From Planctomycetaceae bacterium (GTDB lineage: Bacteria; Planctomycetota; Phycisphaerae; UBA1845; UTPLA1), in assembly GCA_006969385.1 (NCBI GenBank), contig CP030884.1, positions 496,001 through 560,000 of the forward strand: a stretch of 64,000 bases of DNA, written 5' to 3'. Shown here one piece after another: positions 51,921 through 60,762 of this stretch. Under the pieces are notes generated by a model. The model saw only the letters and a program-made list of their open reading frames with translations, made no database searches and had not been told where the DNA came from. Made by a program: the position numbers and the translations under genes. The number at the start of each line of letters is the position of its first letter. Within the stretch, counting starts at the first letter, position 1.

Positions 51921-52997
51921 ATGTTGGCACCGCTGTTGGCAGGGACGGTCCTATCGGCCGTTCTAACGGCATTGGTGCGCCGCGTGGCGTTAAAGGTGGA
52001 TTTCGTCGATCGCCCCGGCGGCCATAAGGGGCACGAAAGACCGGTGGCGCTGGGCGGCGGCATTGCCGTGTGTTTGACGTTTGTGCTGTGCATGCTGGCG
52101 GGGTTGGCGGCGGCATATTGGGTGCAGACGACGCGACCCGAATTCGTGCCGCCCGTTTTGATTACCCATGTGGACGGCATTATCGCCAAAGCGCCGACGG
52201 CGCTGGCGATTTGCGGTGCAGCGCTCGTGCTCTGCGTGGTCGGTGCAATGGACGATCGGCGACCGCTTTCGATCGGGTTGCGTTTAGGCGTTCAAATTGC
52301 CGTTGCGTTGGTGTTGACGGTGCTGTTCGATCTGCGCGCGCTGACGCATTTACCCGCGCCCGTGTCGGTCGGCCTCTCCGCATTTTGGATATTGCTGCTG
52401 ATCAACTCGATGAACTTTCTCGACAATATGGATGGCCTGTCATCGGGCGTGGCGGCGATTGCGGCCGGCGTGTTTGCGACGGCGGCGGCGCTATCCGGGC
52501 AGTTGTTTGTGCCGGCGTGTGCGTGGCTGCTGGTTGGGGCGCTGGTCGGTTTCTTGCCGTTCAACTTTCACCCGGCGCGGATGTATTTGGGTGATGCGGG
52601 CAGCACCGTCGTTGGCTTGCTGCTGGCCGTCATCACGATACTCACGACCTTTACCAGCCCGGCGCAGGGCGATCAGCCGTTTGCCGTCGTCGCGCCGCTA
52701 ATGGTGATGGCGGTGCCGCTTTACGACACGGCGAGCGTGTTTTGGTTGCGCCGGCGCGCGCGTGTGCCGATTTGGTCGGGCGATCGACGACACTTCTCGC
52801 ATCGGTTGGTGCAGCGCGGCATGAGCGTGCCAAAGGCCGTGTTGGTGATCTGGTTGGCGACGCTGGTGACGGCGTTGCCCACGCTGCTCTTGCCGCGCGC
52901 CGATTGGCAGATGGCCGTGGTGATCGGGCTGCAAACCTTGCTGGTGGTGATGCTGCTGGCGCTGATCGAAAGCAGTGGTCCGCATGAGTCGGCGTAA
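51921..52997 (+). CDS. MraY/WecA-like undecaprenyl-phosphate sugar-1-phosphate transferase
   Basis: 358 aa with about ten membrane helices. Family signatures: VDFVDRPGGHKGHERPVALG (start of the family's glycine-rich loop), VGAMDDRRPLS (first catalytic Asp pair), NSMNFLDNMDGLSSGVAAI (NxxNxxDGxDGL-type), ARMYLGDAGST (acidic motif) and the cytosolic loop RRHFSHRLVQRGMS (the HIHH-like loop typical of WecA). It transfers a sugar-1-phosphate to undecaprenyl phosphate for a surface polysaccharide. The downstream ligase overlaps by 14 bases, suggesting one pathway. Confidence 0.88.
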   Translation: MLAPLLAGTVLSAVLTALVRRVALKVDFVDRPGGHKGHERPVALGGGIAVCLTFVLCMLAGLAAAYWVQTTRPEFVPPVLITHVDGIIAKAPTALAICGAALVLCVVGAMDDRRPLSIGLRLGVQIAVALVLTVLFDLRALTHLPAPVSVGLSAFWILLLINSMNFLDNMDGLSSGVAAIAAGVFATAAALSGQLFVPACAWLLVGALVGFLPFNFHPARMYLGDAGSTVVGLLLAVITILTTFTSPAQGDQPFAVVAPLMVMAVPLYDTASVFWLRRRARVPIWSGDRRHFSHRLVQRGMSVPKAVLVIWLATLVTALPTLLLPRADWQMAVVIGLQTLLVVMLLALIESSGPHESA

Positions 52998-55356
52998 GGC
53001 GAGCGCGAATCCGACCGGTGCACCAGCGGCGCGACGCGCGCGGGCCGAGCAAATCGCACTTTTTGTGTTGCTGGCGTTGATACCGTTGCGCGCGACGATC
53101 AACGAGACGCACACGTTTGAAGTGCCGCGCATGTTTCGTGAGATTGCGGCGACGCAGGCGCATCCCGGTTACACGCTGCTATTTTCGTTTTTGATCATCG
53201 GTATTGGCGTTTGGCGCTGGCTGAGCCGCGTTGCGAAACTCGACCGACGATGGTGGTCGACGGGTGGTGAGCCAGGATTTGCCATCCTTGCGATTGCGAC
53301 GGTCATCGCCTTGGTGCAGGCCGGGCAGAAGCATTTGGCGCTGGTGGGCGGCATCAATCTGCTCGGCGCGATTGTTTACGGCTTCACGCTGCGGTCGTTA
53401 TTAACTTCGCCGGCGCGCGTGCGTTTGACGTGTTACGTATTGGTCGCGACTGGTGTGATGCTGGCGGTTAAGGGCGGGCTGCAACACTTCATCGAGCATC
53501 CGAACACGCTGGCGTATTTTGAAGAGAATAAAGCGGAACTACTTAAGAACAGCCTTTATTCCGAGGGCATGCTACACGATTACGAGCAACGGTTGCGCTC
53601 GGCGGAACTGAGCGGCTATTACCCACACAGCAATGTGTACGGTAGCCATCTCATCTTGCTGCTGATGGCAACGCTAGCGCCGGTGATGGATCGGCTGCGG
53701 CGCAAAGTTTCGCGATTGACACTGCTCGTGCCGTTGGTCGCTTTCGGCATGCTGGCGGCGATTGTTTTTCTGGGCACGGGCAAGGGGCCGATCATCGGCG
53801 CGACGGCGGCGCTGGTAACGTTTTCGATTGGCGCGCTGGGCGTGCGATATCTGACGCGTTTTCGCTACATCGCATTGGCGCTCGCATGGTTTGCGGCGAT
53901 AAGCGGTGTCGTGGGTGTTGCACTGGTATTGCAACAAGACGAGGCAGCGCTGGGCCGGTCTTTGCAATTTAGACATATGTATTGGCGTGGCGCGGCGGCG
54001 ATGATCGAAGAGCGCGGCACGATGGGCGTGGGGCCGCTGAACTTCGGGCGGCACTTCACACGCTATAAACCGGTCGAATGCCCGGAAGAAGTCGAATCGC
54101 CTCATAGTTGGATCGTACAGTTGCTGGCGGAATGGGGTGTGTTGGGGCTCGCTGGCTTTGTCGTGATGCTCGTTGGAATGAGTTGGCGCGTGGCGCGGTT
54201 ATCGCGACCGCCCGATGCGACGGACGTGGCATCAACGCAAACTAACGTTGACGCGGCGGGCGAAGCAGGCGCGAACCAAACACGCCCGGTTAATGCGGCG
54301 GGCCGTTTACCCACGCCCAACATGATTTACTGGAGCGGCGCGCTGGGTGCCGTGATATTCCTGTTGCTAGCCCAACACTATTTAACCAACGCGTATTTGC
54401 TTGCCGTCTATCTGGGGCTGGGGTTGGTGCTGCCGTTCTTGCTCGGGCTGTTGATGACGGCCATCGAAACCCACGACGATACGGAGATTAGCGATGCGGC
54501 GCTCGGGAGCGTTGCGATCCCCCTCTTCGCCGGCGCGATCGGTTTCCTCGTGCATACTGCGATCGATTTGGCGTTGTTTGAAGGCGGTCCTGTCACCACG
54601 CTCTTTGCGATGATTGCCGCGGGCTTTGCCGCGCTGTCGTTGAAGCACCAAGCGCAATCAGATGGCGCACCAGTCGATTCACCGCCCGCCCTGCAACGAC
54701 GCATCGCGGCAATCGCCGGGTTGACGGTCATAGCGATCGGCGTCGTTATGTTTAACATCGCCGGCAGCTATCAGGAGAACCTATCGGTCGCCCGGCGCAA
54801 CCCCGTCGGCACGCGCATCTGGCGCACGTATATGAGTCAGCCGCAGGCACTGGCGTATCAAGCGGCCAACAGCCGCTATCCGCTCGACGCGACCAGCCTC
54901 GGCGAATGGGTCGAGCAGCTTATTCCCCGCGCGCGTACCATCGGACAATTCGATACGGCACTGGCCGCTGCCGATGCCCATCAGCAACGCGATCCGTTCA
55001 ACGCGTTGGGTCACAACTTAAAAGGCACGCTGCTACGCGGTCGCTTTGAGGTGAGCGAAGATATCGACGATCTCAAGCAAGCCGCCGGCGAATACGAGAT
55101 GTTTGTCGCGGCTTACCCGACGCATCCCGATCGGCACATCTATTTGGCCAATGTGCTCGTGCAACTGGCCGACGCCGCCCGACACCCGGAGTTCCGCACG
55201 CGTGCCATACAACACCTGCGCCGGGCGTTGGAGTTGGAAAGCCAACGCGTTTACGTCTCGCAACCCAACCGCAAATCGGCGCAAGATATTCGACAAATCG
55301 AAGAGACGATTCAACGATTGGAGCGATTGAATCAATCGACGGGCCGAGTTGATTAA
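52984..55356 (+). CDS. O-antigen ligase family protein with C-terminal TPR
   Basis: 790 aa. About a dozen helices; the Wzy_C/O-antigen ligase loop lies near residues 335-390: RHMYWRGAAAMIEERGTMG and HFTRYKPVECPEEVESPHSW with the conserved Arg and His. After the final helices (~590-615) a ~170-residue exterior TPR-like domain follows (ALAAADAHQQRDPFNALGHN, AAYPTHPDRHIYLANVLVQL). Combined ligase-TPR architecture is common in planctomycetes. ATG 52984 is used; a GTG at 52975 is possible. Donor and acceptor unknown. Confidence 0.8.
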   Translation: MSRRKASANPTGAPAARRARAEQIALFVLLALIPLRATINETHTFEVPRMFREIAATQAHPGYTLLFSFLIIGIGVWRWLSRVAKLDRRWWSTGGEPGFAILAIATVIALVQAGQKHLALVGGINLLGAIVYGFTLRSLLTSPARVRLTCYVLVATGVMLAVKGGLQHFIEHPNTLAYFEENKAELLKNSLYSEGMLHDYEQRLRSAELSGYYPHSNVYGSHLILLLMATLAPVMDRLRRKVSRLTLLVPLVAFGMLAAIVFLGTGKGPIIGATAALVTFSIGALGVRYLTRFRYIALALAWFAAISGVVGVALVLQQDEAALGRSLQFRHMYWRGAAAMIEERGTMGVGPLNFGRHFTRYKPVECPEEVESPHSWIVQLLAEWGVLGLAGFVVMLVGMSWRVARLSRPPDATDVASTQTNVDAAGEAGANQTRPVNAAGRLPTPNMIYWSGALGAVIFLLLAQHYLTNAYLLAVYLGLGLVLPFLLGLLMTAIETHDDTEISDAALGSVAIPLFAGAIGFLVHTAIDLALFEGGPVTTLFAMIAAGFAALSLKHQAQSDGAPVDSPPALQRRIAAIAGLTVIAIGVVMFNIAGSYQENLSVARRNPVGTRIWRTYMSQPQALAYQAANSRYPLDATSLGEWVEQLIPRARTIGQFDTALAAADAHQQRDPFNALGHNLKGTLLRGRFEVSEDIDDLKQAAGEYEMFVAAYPTHPDRHIYLANVLVQLADAARHPEFRTRAIQHLRRALELESQRVYVSQPNRKSAQDIRQIEETIQRLERLNQSTGRVD

Positions 55357-55461
55357 AGCATTTTTCAAACCCGTGTCGCGGTCCGGGTGGTCAGATTTGA
55401 TCGAATCATCTCGCTCTGCGGCATAACGCGATAACCACGGGATGACGGATATTCAATGAAT

Positions 55462-55657
55462 CCCGTAGGGATCAACGGAAAATAGCCCCCCACATCGTGG
55501 GGGGACAAGGTGCCGAAATCGCATTGCATCCCGGAGGGATCGCAGGAATGCCTAGCGCTGTTCCCTTCGTCCCTACAGGACGAAAAACGCGCGCGATCGC
55601 TTTACAACCACCGTTGAAAACGGTGGGCTATTTTCCATCGATCCCTGCCAGGATCGA
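55462..55657 (+). repeat. 196-bp inverted-repeat element, copy 2
   Basis: Same length and orientation as 48552-48747. Starts CCCGTAGGGATCAACGG and ends CGATCCCTGCCAGGATCGA. The two copies share the first 40 bases almost perfectly (one G/A difference in CATCGTG-GGGG) while the middle has diverged, with conserved blocks CCGGAGGGAT and TACAGGACGAA. The adjacent AGCCCAGGGT hairpin may belong to a longer composite unit. Confidence 0.8.
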
Positions 55658-55845
55658 AATATCAGCACATAGCCCAGGGTAGCCGCTACGCGTCAACCCT
55701 GGGCTAATGGGTGTAACGCCTTTGGCGTAAGGACTCGAGTAGGAAAGTGGGCGAATAATCGCGGCACAGCCTAACTGGCTGTACTTTATAAAGATTCCGC
55801 GCACCCAATCGCAATTTGTCTTAAGACGAGCAGTTGAATGAAACG

Positions 55846-55879
55846 AAAAAAGCGTGCGGCGCTGCGGCGCGGCACGCTT
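55846..55879 (-). terminator. Rho-independent terminator of prpB-prpC
   Basis: On the minus strand AAGCGTGC/GCACGCTT form an 8-bp outer stem with GC-rich interior, followed by T6. It begins 31 bases after the prpC stop. Confidence 0.85.
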
Positions 55880-55910
55880 CTTAATTTTGAAACCTTCGAG
55901 ATCGAGCGAC

Positions 55911-57041
55911 TTAACGCTTTGCGATCGGCGTCACTTTGCGTTCGGCAGGTCCGTTGTATTCGCTGGTCGGGCGGATGATGCGATTGTCCTGATATTGTTC
56001 TATGATGTGCGCACACCAACCGGTGACGCGGCTGCATACGAAGATCGGTGTGTAGAACGGAATCGGAATGCCCATCTGATAGTACGCGTGCGCCGCAGGG
56101 TAATCCGTATTCGGATGGATGTTCTTGCGCTCCAGCATCAACGCCTGCAGCTTGTCGGCCATGTCGATCCAATGGCCCTGACCCGTTTCTTTCGCAAGTT
56201 CCAACGACCAATCCCGCACGATCGATGCCCGGTGGTCGCCATTCTTATACACGCGGTGGCCAAAGCCCATGATGAGTTTTTTATTATCGGGGTTAGCCTT
56301 ATTGTGCGCCTGCAGATCGTCGAACCATTTCTCAACGTTGTCGACTTTGCCGATGTCGAGGAATTGATACATGGCCGCTTCATTGGCACCACCATGCAGC
56401 GGCCCTTTCAATGCGCCGATGGCACCCGAAACCGCCGAGTGCATGTCGGCCAACGTCGACGCAATCGTGCGAGCGGTAAACGTTGAGGCGTTAAACTCGT
56501 GCTCGGCGTAGATGATCAGCGTGCCATCGACGACGCGACCGGCGAGTTCGCTGCCGGGCTTACCGAGAATGAGCGATAGCAGGTTCGCACCGTGGCTCTT
56601 GCCCGCTTCGGGTTTGATTTCGTCAACGCCGTTCACCAAGTGCGACCAGTAGCCGGTGGCTGCCGTGAGTTGGCCGAGTAGGCGTTCGCTCTTGCGCAGA
56701 TTGGCCTCGTGGCTGTTGTCTTGGGCTTCGGGGTCGTAATGCCCTAGCAACGACGCGACGGAACGAAGCACGTCCATCGGCGGCGTTTCTTTGGGCATGC
56801 GCGCCATCGCGGCTTTCACATGATCGGGCGTCACCATGGCCTCGAAGACGCGTTTGCGAAAGTCGGTGACTTCGCGTTCATTTGGAAGCTCGCCATGCAG
56901 CAGCAGGTACGCCACTTCGTCGAAGCTGCAGTTGGCGCATAAATCATCGATGCCGTAGCCGCGATAACGCAACGACGTTTGCGTGACTTCGCCTACCGCC
57001 GTCTTGCCCGCTACGATGCCGGCCAGTCCTTTGCTGCTCAT
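55911..57041 (-). CDS. prpC: 2-methylcitrate synthase / citrate synthase
   Basis: 376 aa. It condenses propionyl-CoA (or acetyl-CoA) with oxaloacetate. Motifs: SLRYRGYGIDDLCANCSFDE (N-terminal domain), HEFNASTFTARTIAS (catalytic His region 1), LKGPLHGGANEAAMYQF (His), IMGFGHRVYKNGDHRA (His/Asp) and a C-terminal RPTSEYNGP. Shortness (376 aa) and adjacency to PrpB favour the methylcitrate role; the ordinary citrate role cannot be excluded. GGAG lies upstream of ATG 57041. Confidence 0.85.
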   Translation of the reverse strand: MSSKGLAGIVAGKTAVGEVTQTSLRYRGYGIDDLCANCSFDEVAYLLLHGELPNEREVTDFRKRVFEAMVTPDHVKAAMARMPKETPPMDVLRSVASLLGHYDPEAQDNSHEANLRKSERLLGQLTAATGYWSHLVNGVDEIKPEAGKSHGANLLSLILGKPGSELAGRVVDGTLIIYAEHEFNASTFTARTIASTLADMHSAVSGAIGALKGPLHGGANEAAMYQFLDIGKVDNVEKWFDDLQAHNKANPDNKKLIMGFGHRVYKNGDHRASIVRDWSLELAKETGQGHWIDMADKLQALMLERKNIHPNTDYPAAHAYYQMGIPIPFYTPIFVCSRVTGWCAHIIEQYQDNRIIRPTSEYNGPAERKVTPIAKR

Positions 57042-57060
57042 ATCATTGCTCCGTTTCTAT

Positions 57061-57090
57061 GCGCTGTGGCACCGGTTTGTAACCGGTGGT
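57061..57090 (+). repeat. Family A palindrome, copy between prpB and prpC
   Basis: 30 bases identical to 40051-40080, located in the 52-base spacer between prpB and prpC. In the transcript it would make a CACCGGTT/AACCGGTG hairpin just upstream of the prpC ribosome-binding site. Confidence 0.85.
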
Positions 57091-57093
57091 CTC

Positions 57094-57963
57094 CTACTTC
57101 GTCGCAGCTTCGTCTACGCGATTCAGTTCATCGTAGTCCAGCAGGTCGTACAGTTCCTTGCGCGTTTGCATGCGCTCGACCCACGCGTTCTGGTCGCCAT
57201 CGCGCTTAAGGTCACCGAGCATCTGCGCGATCGCGCCAAACGCCGTACGCAAGGCCGTCTGCGGATAGATCACCAAACGATACCCGATGTCTTTCAAATC
57301 CTTGAAGCCGAGCAGCGGTGTTTTACCGAATTCGGTCATGTTCGCCAGTAGCGGAACCGACATCTTCTCGGCAAACGCAGCCAATTCATCCTTCGACTTC
57401 ATCGCCTCCGGAAAGACCGCATCGGCACCGGCATCGACGTAACGCTGCGCCCGTTCGACGGCGTCTTCGAAACTCGTCACGCCGCGCGCATCGGTACGGG
57501 CGATGATCATAAAATCGGGATCGCTACGGCCCGTCACTGCCGCGCGAATCTTCTGCACCATTTCATTCGCCGAGACCAGCGACTTGCCGTCGAGATGGCC
57601 GCACTTTTTGGGCAGCACCTGATCTTCGAGATGCACCGCCGATACACCGGCGCGTTCCATTTCGGCGACGGTGCGGGCAGCGTTGATGACATCCCCGAAG
57701 CCGGTATCGGCGTCGACCACCACCGGCACCGTGGTGGCATTGACGATGCGGCGTGCGTGCTCGACGGCCTCTGTCATGGTGGTAAGGCCGACATCGGGCA
57801 GGCCGAACTCGGCGTTGGCCATGCCCGCACCGGAAACGTAAATCGCATCGAAGCCGGCCTTTTCGATGGCACGGGCAGCAAGCGCGTTAAATGCGCCCGG
57901 AAGCTGCACGGCACCGGCCCCGATCAGGTCGCGTAGCCGGCGATGTCGCGTCGTTTTAGCCAT
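57094..57963 (-). CDS. prpB: 2-methylisocitrate lyase
   Basis: 289 aa. It splits 2-methylisocitrate to pyruvate and succinate. TIM-barrel of the isocitrate lyase/PEP mutase family: DAIYVSGAGMANAEFGLPD, VDADTGFGD (Mg-binding), HLEDQVLPKKCGHLDGK (catalytic Cys in the KKCGH loop), IARTDARG and PLLANMTEFGKTP. The KKCGH motif marks methylisocitrate lyase rather than PEP mutase. ATG 57963 is preferred to 58077. It is followed by prpC (52-base gap); prpD and a regulator are not present. Confidence 0.92.
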   Translation of the reverse strand: MAKTTRHRRLRDLIGAGAVQLPGAFNALAARAIEKAGFDAIYVSGAGMANAEFGLPDVGLTTMTEAVEHARRIVNATTVPVVVDADTGFGDVINAARTVAEMERAGVSAVHLEDQVLPKKCGHLDGKSLVSANEMVQKIRAAVTGRSDPDFMIIARTDARGVTSFEDAVERAQRYVDAGADAVFPEAMKSKDELAAFAEKMSVPLLANMTEFGKTPLLGFKDLKDIGYRLVIYPQTALRTAFGAIAQMLGDLKRDGDQNAWVERMQTRKELYDLLDYDELNRVDEAATK

Positions 57964-58124
57964 AGACCATCGATTATGCACAATTGCGTGAAAGCGTACA
58001 GCGATCATTGCGCGGAGCGGCGAATGCGGGGTTCCGCTATCGAAAACGGCGATTTCACCCAAAAACCGGACACGCAAACTCGCCCAACCCTATGTTTAAC
58101 CAAAACTTAGCTCAGGCCCGTTAT

Positions 58125-58154
58125 AAAAAAAGGCTGGACCGCACCGTCGGTCCA
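58125..58154 (-). terminator. Minus-strand terminator-like hairpin
   Basis: On the minus strand TGGACCG/CGGTCCA (7 bp, loop 6 bases) followed three bases later by T7. It lies about 225 bases after the NifS-like stop and could end its transcript. On the plus strand it would be a 5' hairpin of the 51-aa gene. Confidence 0.55.
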
Positions 58155-58204
58155 CCGCCGATAGCAGCACTAGGACGAAAGATCCCTCGCATGGAGGCAA
58201 GCAA

Positions 58205-58360
58205 ATGGCAGGACATGCACCGAAGCTGCACCCGGACGGGAACCGGCTGACCGACTGGCTGGAAGAGCTGAGCGATACGACGTTGGCCGCGTTGATGCTT
58301 GCGTTGGCCGTTGGCATCGGCGGCGTGATCTATCTGATCGACGTCAGTTATTTTAGCTGA
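58205..58360 (+). CDS. Small single-pass membrane protein (51 aa)
   Basis: 51 aa. A polar N-terminus (MAGHAPKLHPDGNRLTDW), an amphipathic stretch LEELSDTTLA and a membrane helix ALMLALAVGIGGVIYLI, ending DVSYFS. GGAGG at 58193-58197 lies seven bases before the ATG, which is strong support. It is convergent with the cysteine desulfurase gene, 19 bases away. No family was recognised. Confidence 0.65.
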   Translation: MAGHAPKLHPDGNRLTDWLEELSDTTLAALMLALAVGIGGVIYLIDVSYFS

Positions 58361-58379
58361 GGCGTCAAAGCCCTGCCGT

Positions 58380-59525
58380 CTAAGACATAAGCGCCCGCAG
58401 TTGATCGACGACCTGCGTGACGGCGCCAACCGCCGTGTCGATCTCTTGTTCTGTCGTCTCGCGCGACAGACTAAACCGAATCGCCCCCTCGATTTGAGCC
58501 ATCGGCAAGCCCATTGCTACCAACACGTGCGACGGTTCGACCGATCCACTCGAACACGCCGACCCGCTCGACGCAAACACGCCGCGTTCGCTTAAACCGA
58601 TCAATAACGACTCAGCCGGAACGCCTTTAAAGCAAATCGTGGTCGTGTTATCAACGCGGGGTGAATCGTGTGCCACGACCACTGCGTTGGGGCATGCTTG
58701 GCATATTGCTCCTTCTAAGCGATCGCGAAGCAAATTCACTTTTGAGGTCGCAGCTCTCAGGTGAGCCTCTGCTTCATCCGCAGCGGCACCAAAGCCGACG
58801 ATTCCAGGCACGTTTTCCGTTCCCGCGCGCAGGTCGCGTTCCTGATGACCGCCCCATTGTAACGCGTCGATGGTTACACCCGAGCGCGTCCAGAGTGCGC
58901 CAACGCCTTGCGGACCGTGCAACTTGTGGGCTGAGAGACTGATTAAATCGGCCCACTGCGTCATAGGTTGCAAAGCTAACTTTCCGGCTGCCTGTACGGC
59001 ATCGACGTGCACGACGAAGCCCGCCGCCCGCGCCGCTGTTGCAATTGGCTCCAGATCGTGAATCACGCCGGTTTCGTTGTTGACCCAAATCAGGGACACG
59101 ATGCCCGGCGGTGATTTTAGATATTCGTCTAAATCATCAACGCCAAGCCGCCCGGCGGAATCCACCGGCAATCGATGGACGATGGCCCCTTCTGCTGCGG
59201 CGCGATCGGCGACGGCCATACCGGCGACATGTTCGACCGCAGTGGTGATCAGGCTGCGCGCCGAACCCAAGCGCCGCAGCGTGCCTAAGACCGCCAAGTG
59301 AATCGACTCGGTTCCGCCGCTGGTGAAAATGATTTGGGCCGGTTTGCTATCGAACAGCGAGGCGACCTGTGCGCGCGCGTGTTCGACGGCGCGGCGCGCC
59401 GCTTGGCCGGCCTTGTGCAAGCTAGAGGGATTTGCCACCAAGCCATCGAGGTAGGGCTGCATCGCCGCATAGGCTGTTGGCGACAGCCGGGTGGTCGCGT
59501 TGTTATCGAGGTAAACCATTGGCAT
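58380..59525 (-). CDS. Cysteine desulfurase (NifS/IscS family)
   Basis: 381 aa. A PLP enzyme that moves sulfur from cysteine to carriers for Fe-S clusters, thiamine or tRNA. Seen: VYLDNNATTRLSPTAYAAM, TSGGTESIHLAVLG (PLP phosphate site), HVDAVQAAGK (Asp), SLSAHKLHGPQGVGAL (Schiff base Lys), GGHQERDLRAGTENV and SSGSACSSGSVEPSHVL (sulfur-carrying Cys). A partner scaffold gene is not adjacent, but a ThiS/MoaD-like carrier gene lies at 46458-46727. ATG 59525. Confidence 0.94.
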   Translation of the reverse strand: MPMVYLDNNATTRLSPTAYAAMQPYLDGLVANPSSLHKAGQAARRAVEHARAQVASLFDSKPAQIIFTSGGTESIHLAVLGTLRRLGSARSLITTAVEHVAGMAVADRAAAEGAIVHRLPVDSAGRLGVDDLDEYLKSPPGIVSLIWVNNETGVIHDLEPIATAARAAGFVVHVDAVQAAGKLALQPMTQWADLISLSAHKLHGPQGVGALWTRSGVTIDALQWGGHQERDLRAGTENVPGIVGFGAAADEAEAHLRAATSKVNLLRDRLEGAICQACPNAVVVAHDSPRVDNTTTICFKGVPAESLLIGLSERGVFASSGSACSSGSVEPSHVLVAMGLPMAQIEGAIRFSLSRETTEQEIDTAVGAVTQVVDQLRALMS

Positions 59526-59640
59526 CTTGCGCTGAGATTATACGCCAACCGCTCGGTATGCTCCGTCGTGACCGACCGAAGCGACCGAATTGACAGTCAC
59601 CAGTCAGCCTCTCACAATTGTTGATCAGAAAAGAGGTTAC

Positions 59641-60762
59641 ATGCCAGCCGAACGAATCAAACTCGATCCGGAAGCACCCGACAGCGACGCCGTTCAGCGC
59701 GTGGCGAAAGCCATGGCCGATGGTGCGATCGTCGCGTTTCCGACCGAGACGGTTTACGGCGTGGGCACAACGGCGGCCAACGAGGACGCCGTCAACCGAT
59801 TACGCGACGTCAAAGGGCGCGAATCGACCCAACCGTTTACCGTGCACGTGGCCAGCCGCCCGTGGGCAGAGCGCTTTGTGCCGCCGCTGGAAGGCGCGGC
59901 CCTGCACTTGGTCCGCAAAGCCTGGCCGGGGCCGTTGACGCTGATCTTCCCGTTGGACGACCCCAAGGAGACCGACATCGGCGGGCAATTGGGCGAAGAA
60001 GGCTTTCGAGCCGTGTACGGATTGGGATCGGTCGGTATTCGCTACCCGCAAGATGCCGTCGCGCTCGACCTACTGGCCGCCGCCGATGTGCCCGTGATCG
60101 CGTCGAGCGCCAACGTAAAAGGGCAGCAGCCGCCGGTCTCCGGCGATCAGATATCCGACGATTTGGCCGAGCGTGTCGATTTTGTGCTCGATGCCGGGCC
60201 GACGCGATACCGTAAGGCGTCGACCATCGTCAAACTCAACGGTAAAAACTTTGAGTTGATTCGACCCGGCGTTTTCGACGAGCGCATCGTGCGCCGCCTT
60301 GCGACGGTGCATATACTGTTTGTCTGCACGGGCAATACCTGTCGGTCGCCGATTGCCGAAGGCCTTTGCCGCAAGATGTTGGCGGAGCGCATCGGCTGCG
60401 AGATAGGCGAACTCGAAGAACGCGGCTACGTGGTCGAGTCCGCCGGCACGATGGCGTGGCCCGGTCACCCGGCGTCGCCCGAATCGCTGGAGGTGTTGCG
60501 GGCGCGCGGCGTGGACGCCCATAACGGCAGATCGCAACCCGTGGGGATCGATCTGCTGCACACGGCCGATCATGTGCTGACGATGACGGCCAATCATGCG
60601 GAACAGGTCAGGTCGATCTCTCAGCGCGACGCCCATAAAGTTCGCATGTTGGCCGACGGCGATATCGGCGATCCGATCGGCGGGCCGCTGGCTCAATACG
60701 AGGCGGTCGCACAGGAGATCGAATCGGCGCTCGCGCGCTGGTTGGATGAGGTGAAGATATGA
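59641..60762 (+). CDS. Fusion: Sua5/YrdC threonylcarbamoyl-AMP synthase and low-molecular-weight protein tyrosine phosphatase
   Basis: 373 aa. N-terminal domain (~1-215): Sua5/YrdC/TsaC, which makes threonylcarbamoyl-AMP for tRNA t6A37; AIVAFPTETVYGVGTTAAN, RLRDVKGRESTQPFTVHV, KAWPGPLTLIFP, VGIRYPQD, VIASSANVKGQQPPVSG. C-terminal domain (~222-373): LILFVCTGNTCRSP-type loop (CX5R, Cys ~227), SAGTMAWPGHPASPESLEVL, TMTANHAEQV and DIGDPIGGPLAQYEAVA (general acid Asp). In Bacillus these are neighbours ywlC and ywlE followed by ywlF, the rpiB homologue; here the first two are one protein and rpiB follows. ATG 59641. Confidence 0.9.
   Translation: MPAERIKLDPEAPDSDAVQRVAKAMADGAIVAFPTETVYGVGTTAANEDAVNRLRDVKGRESTQPFTVHVASRPWAERFVPPLEGAALHLVRKAWPGPLTLIFPLDDPKETDIGGQLGEEGFRAVYGLGSVGIRYPQDAVALDLLAAADVPVIASSANVKGQQPPVSGDQISDDLAERVDFVLDAGPTRYRKASTIVKLNGKNFELIRPGVFDERIVRRLATVHILFVCTGNTCRSPIAEGLCRKMLAERIGCEIGELEERGYVVESAGTMAWPGHPASPESLEVLRARGVDAHNGRSQPVGIDLLHTADHVLTMTANHAEQVRSISQRDAHKVRMLADGDIGDPIGGPLAQYEAVAQEIESALARWLDEVKI

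Larger units (their letters stand above)
55357..55910. other. Intergenic region with 196-bp element, second hairpins and terminator
   Basis: 554 bases between convergent genes. It holds the 196-bp element (55462-55657), a perfect 10-bp hairpin AGCCCAGGGT/ACCCTGGGCT (55671-55705), ACGCC-TTT-GGCGT (55716-55728) and the prpC terminator (55846-55879). No gene. Confidence 0.7.
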
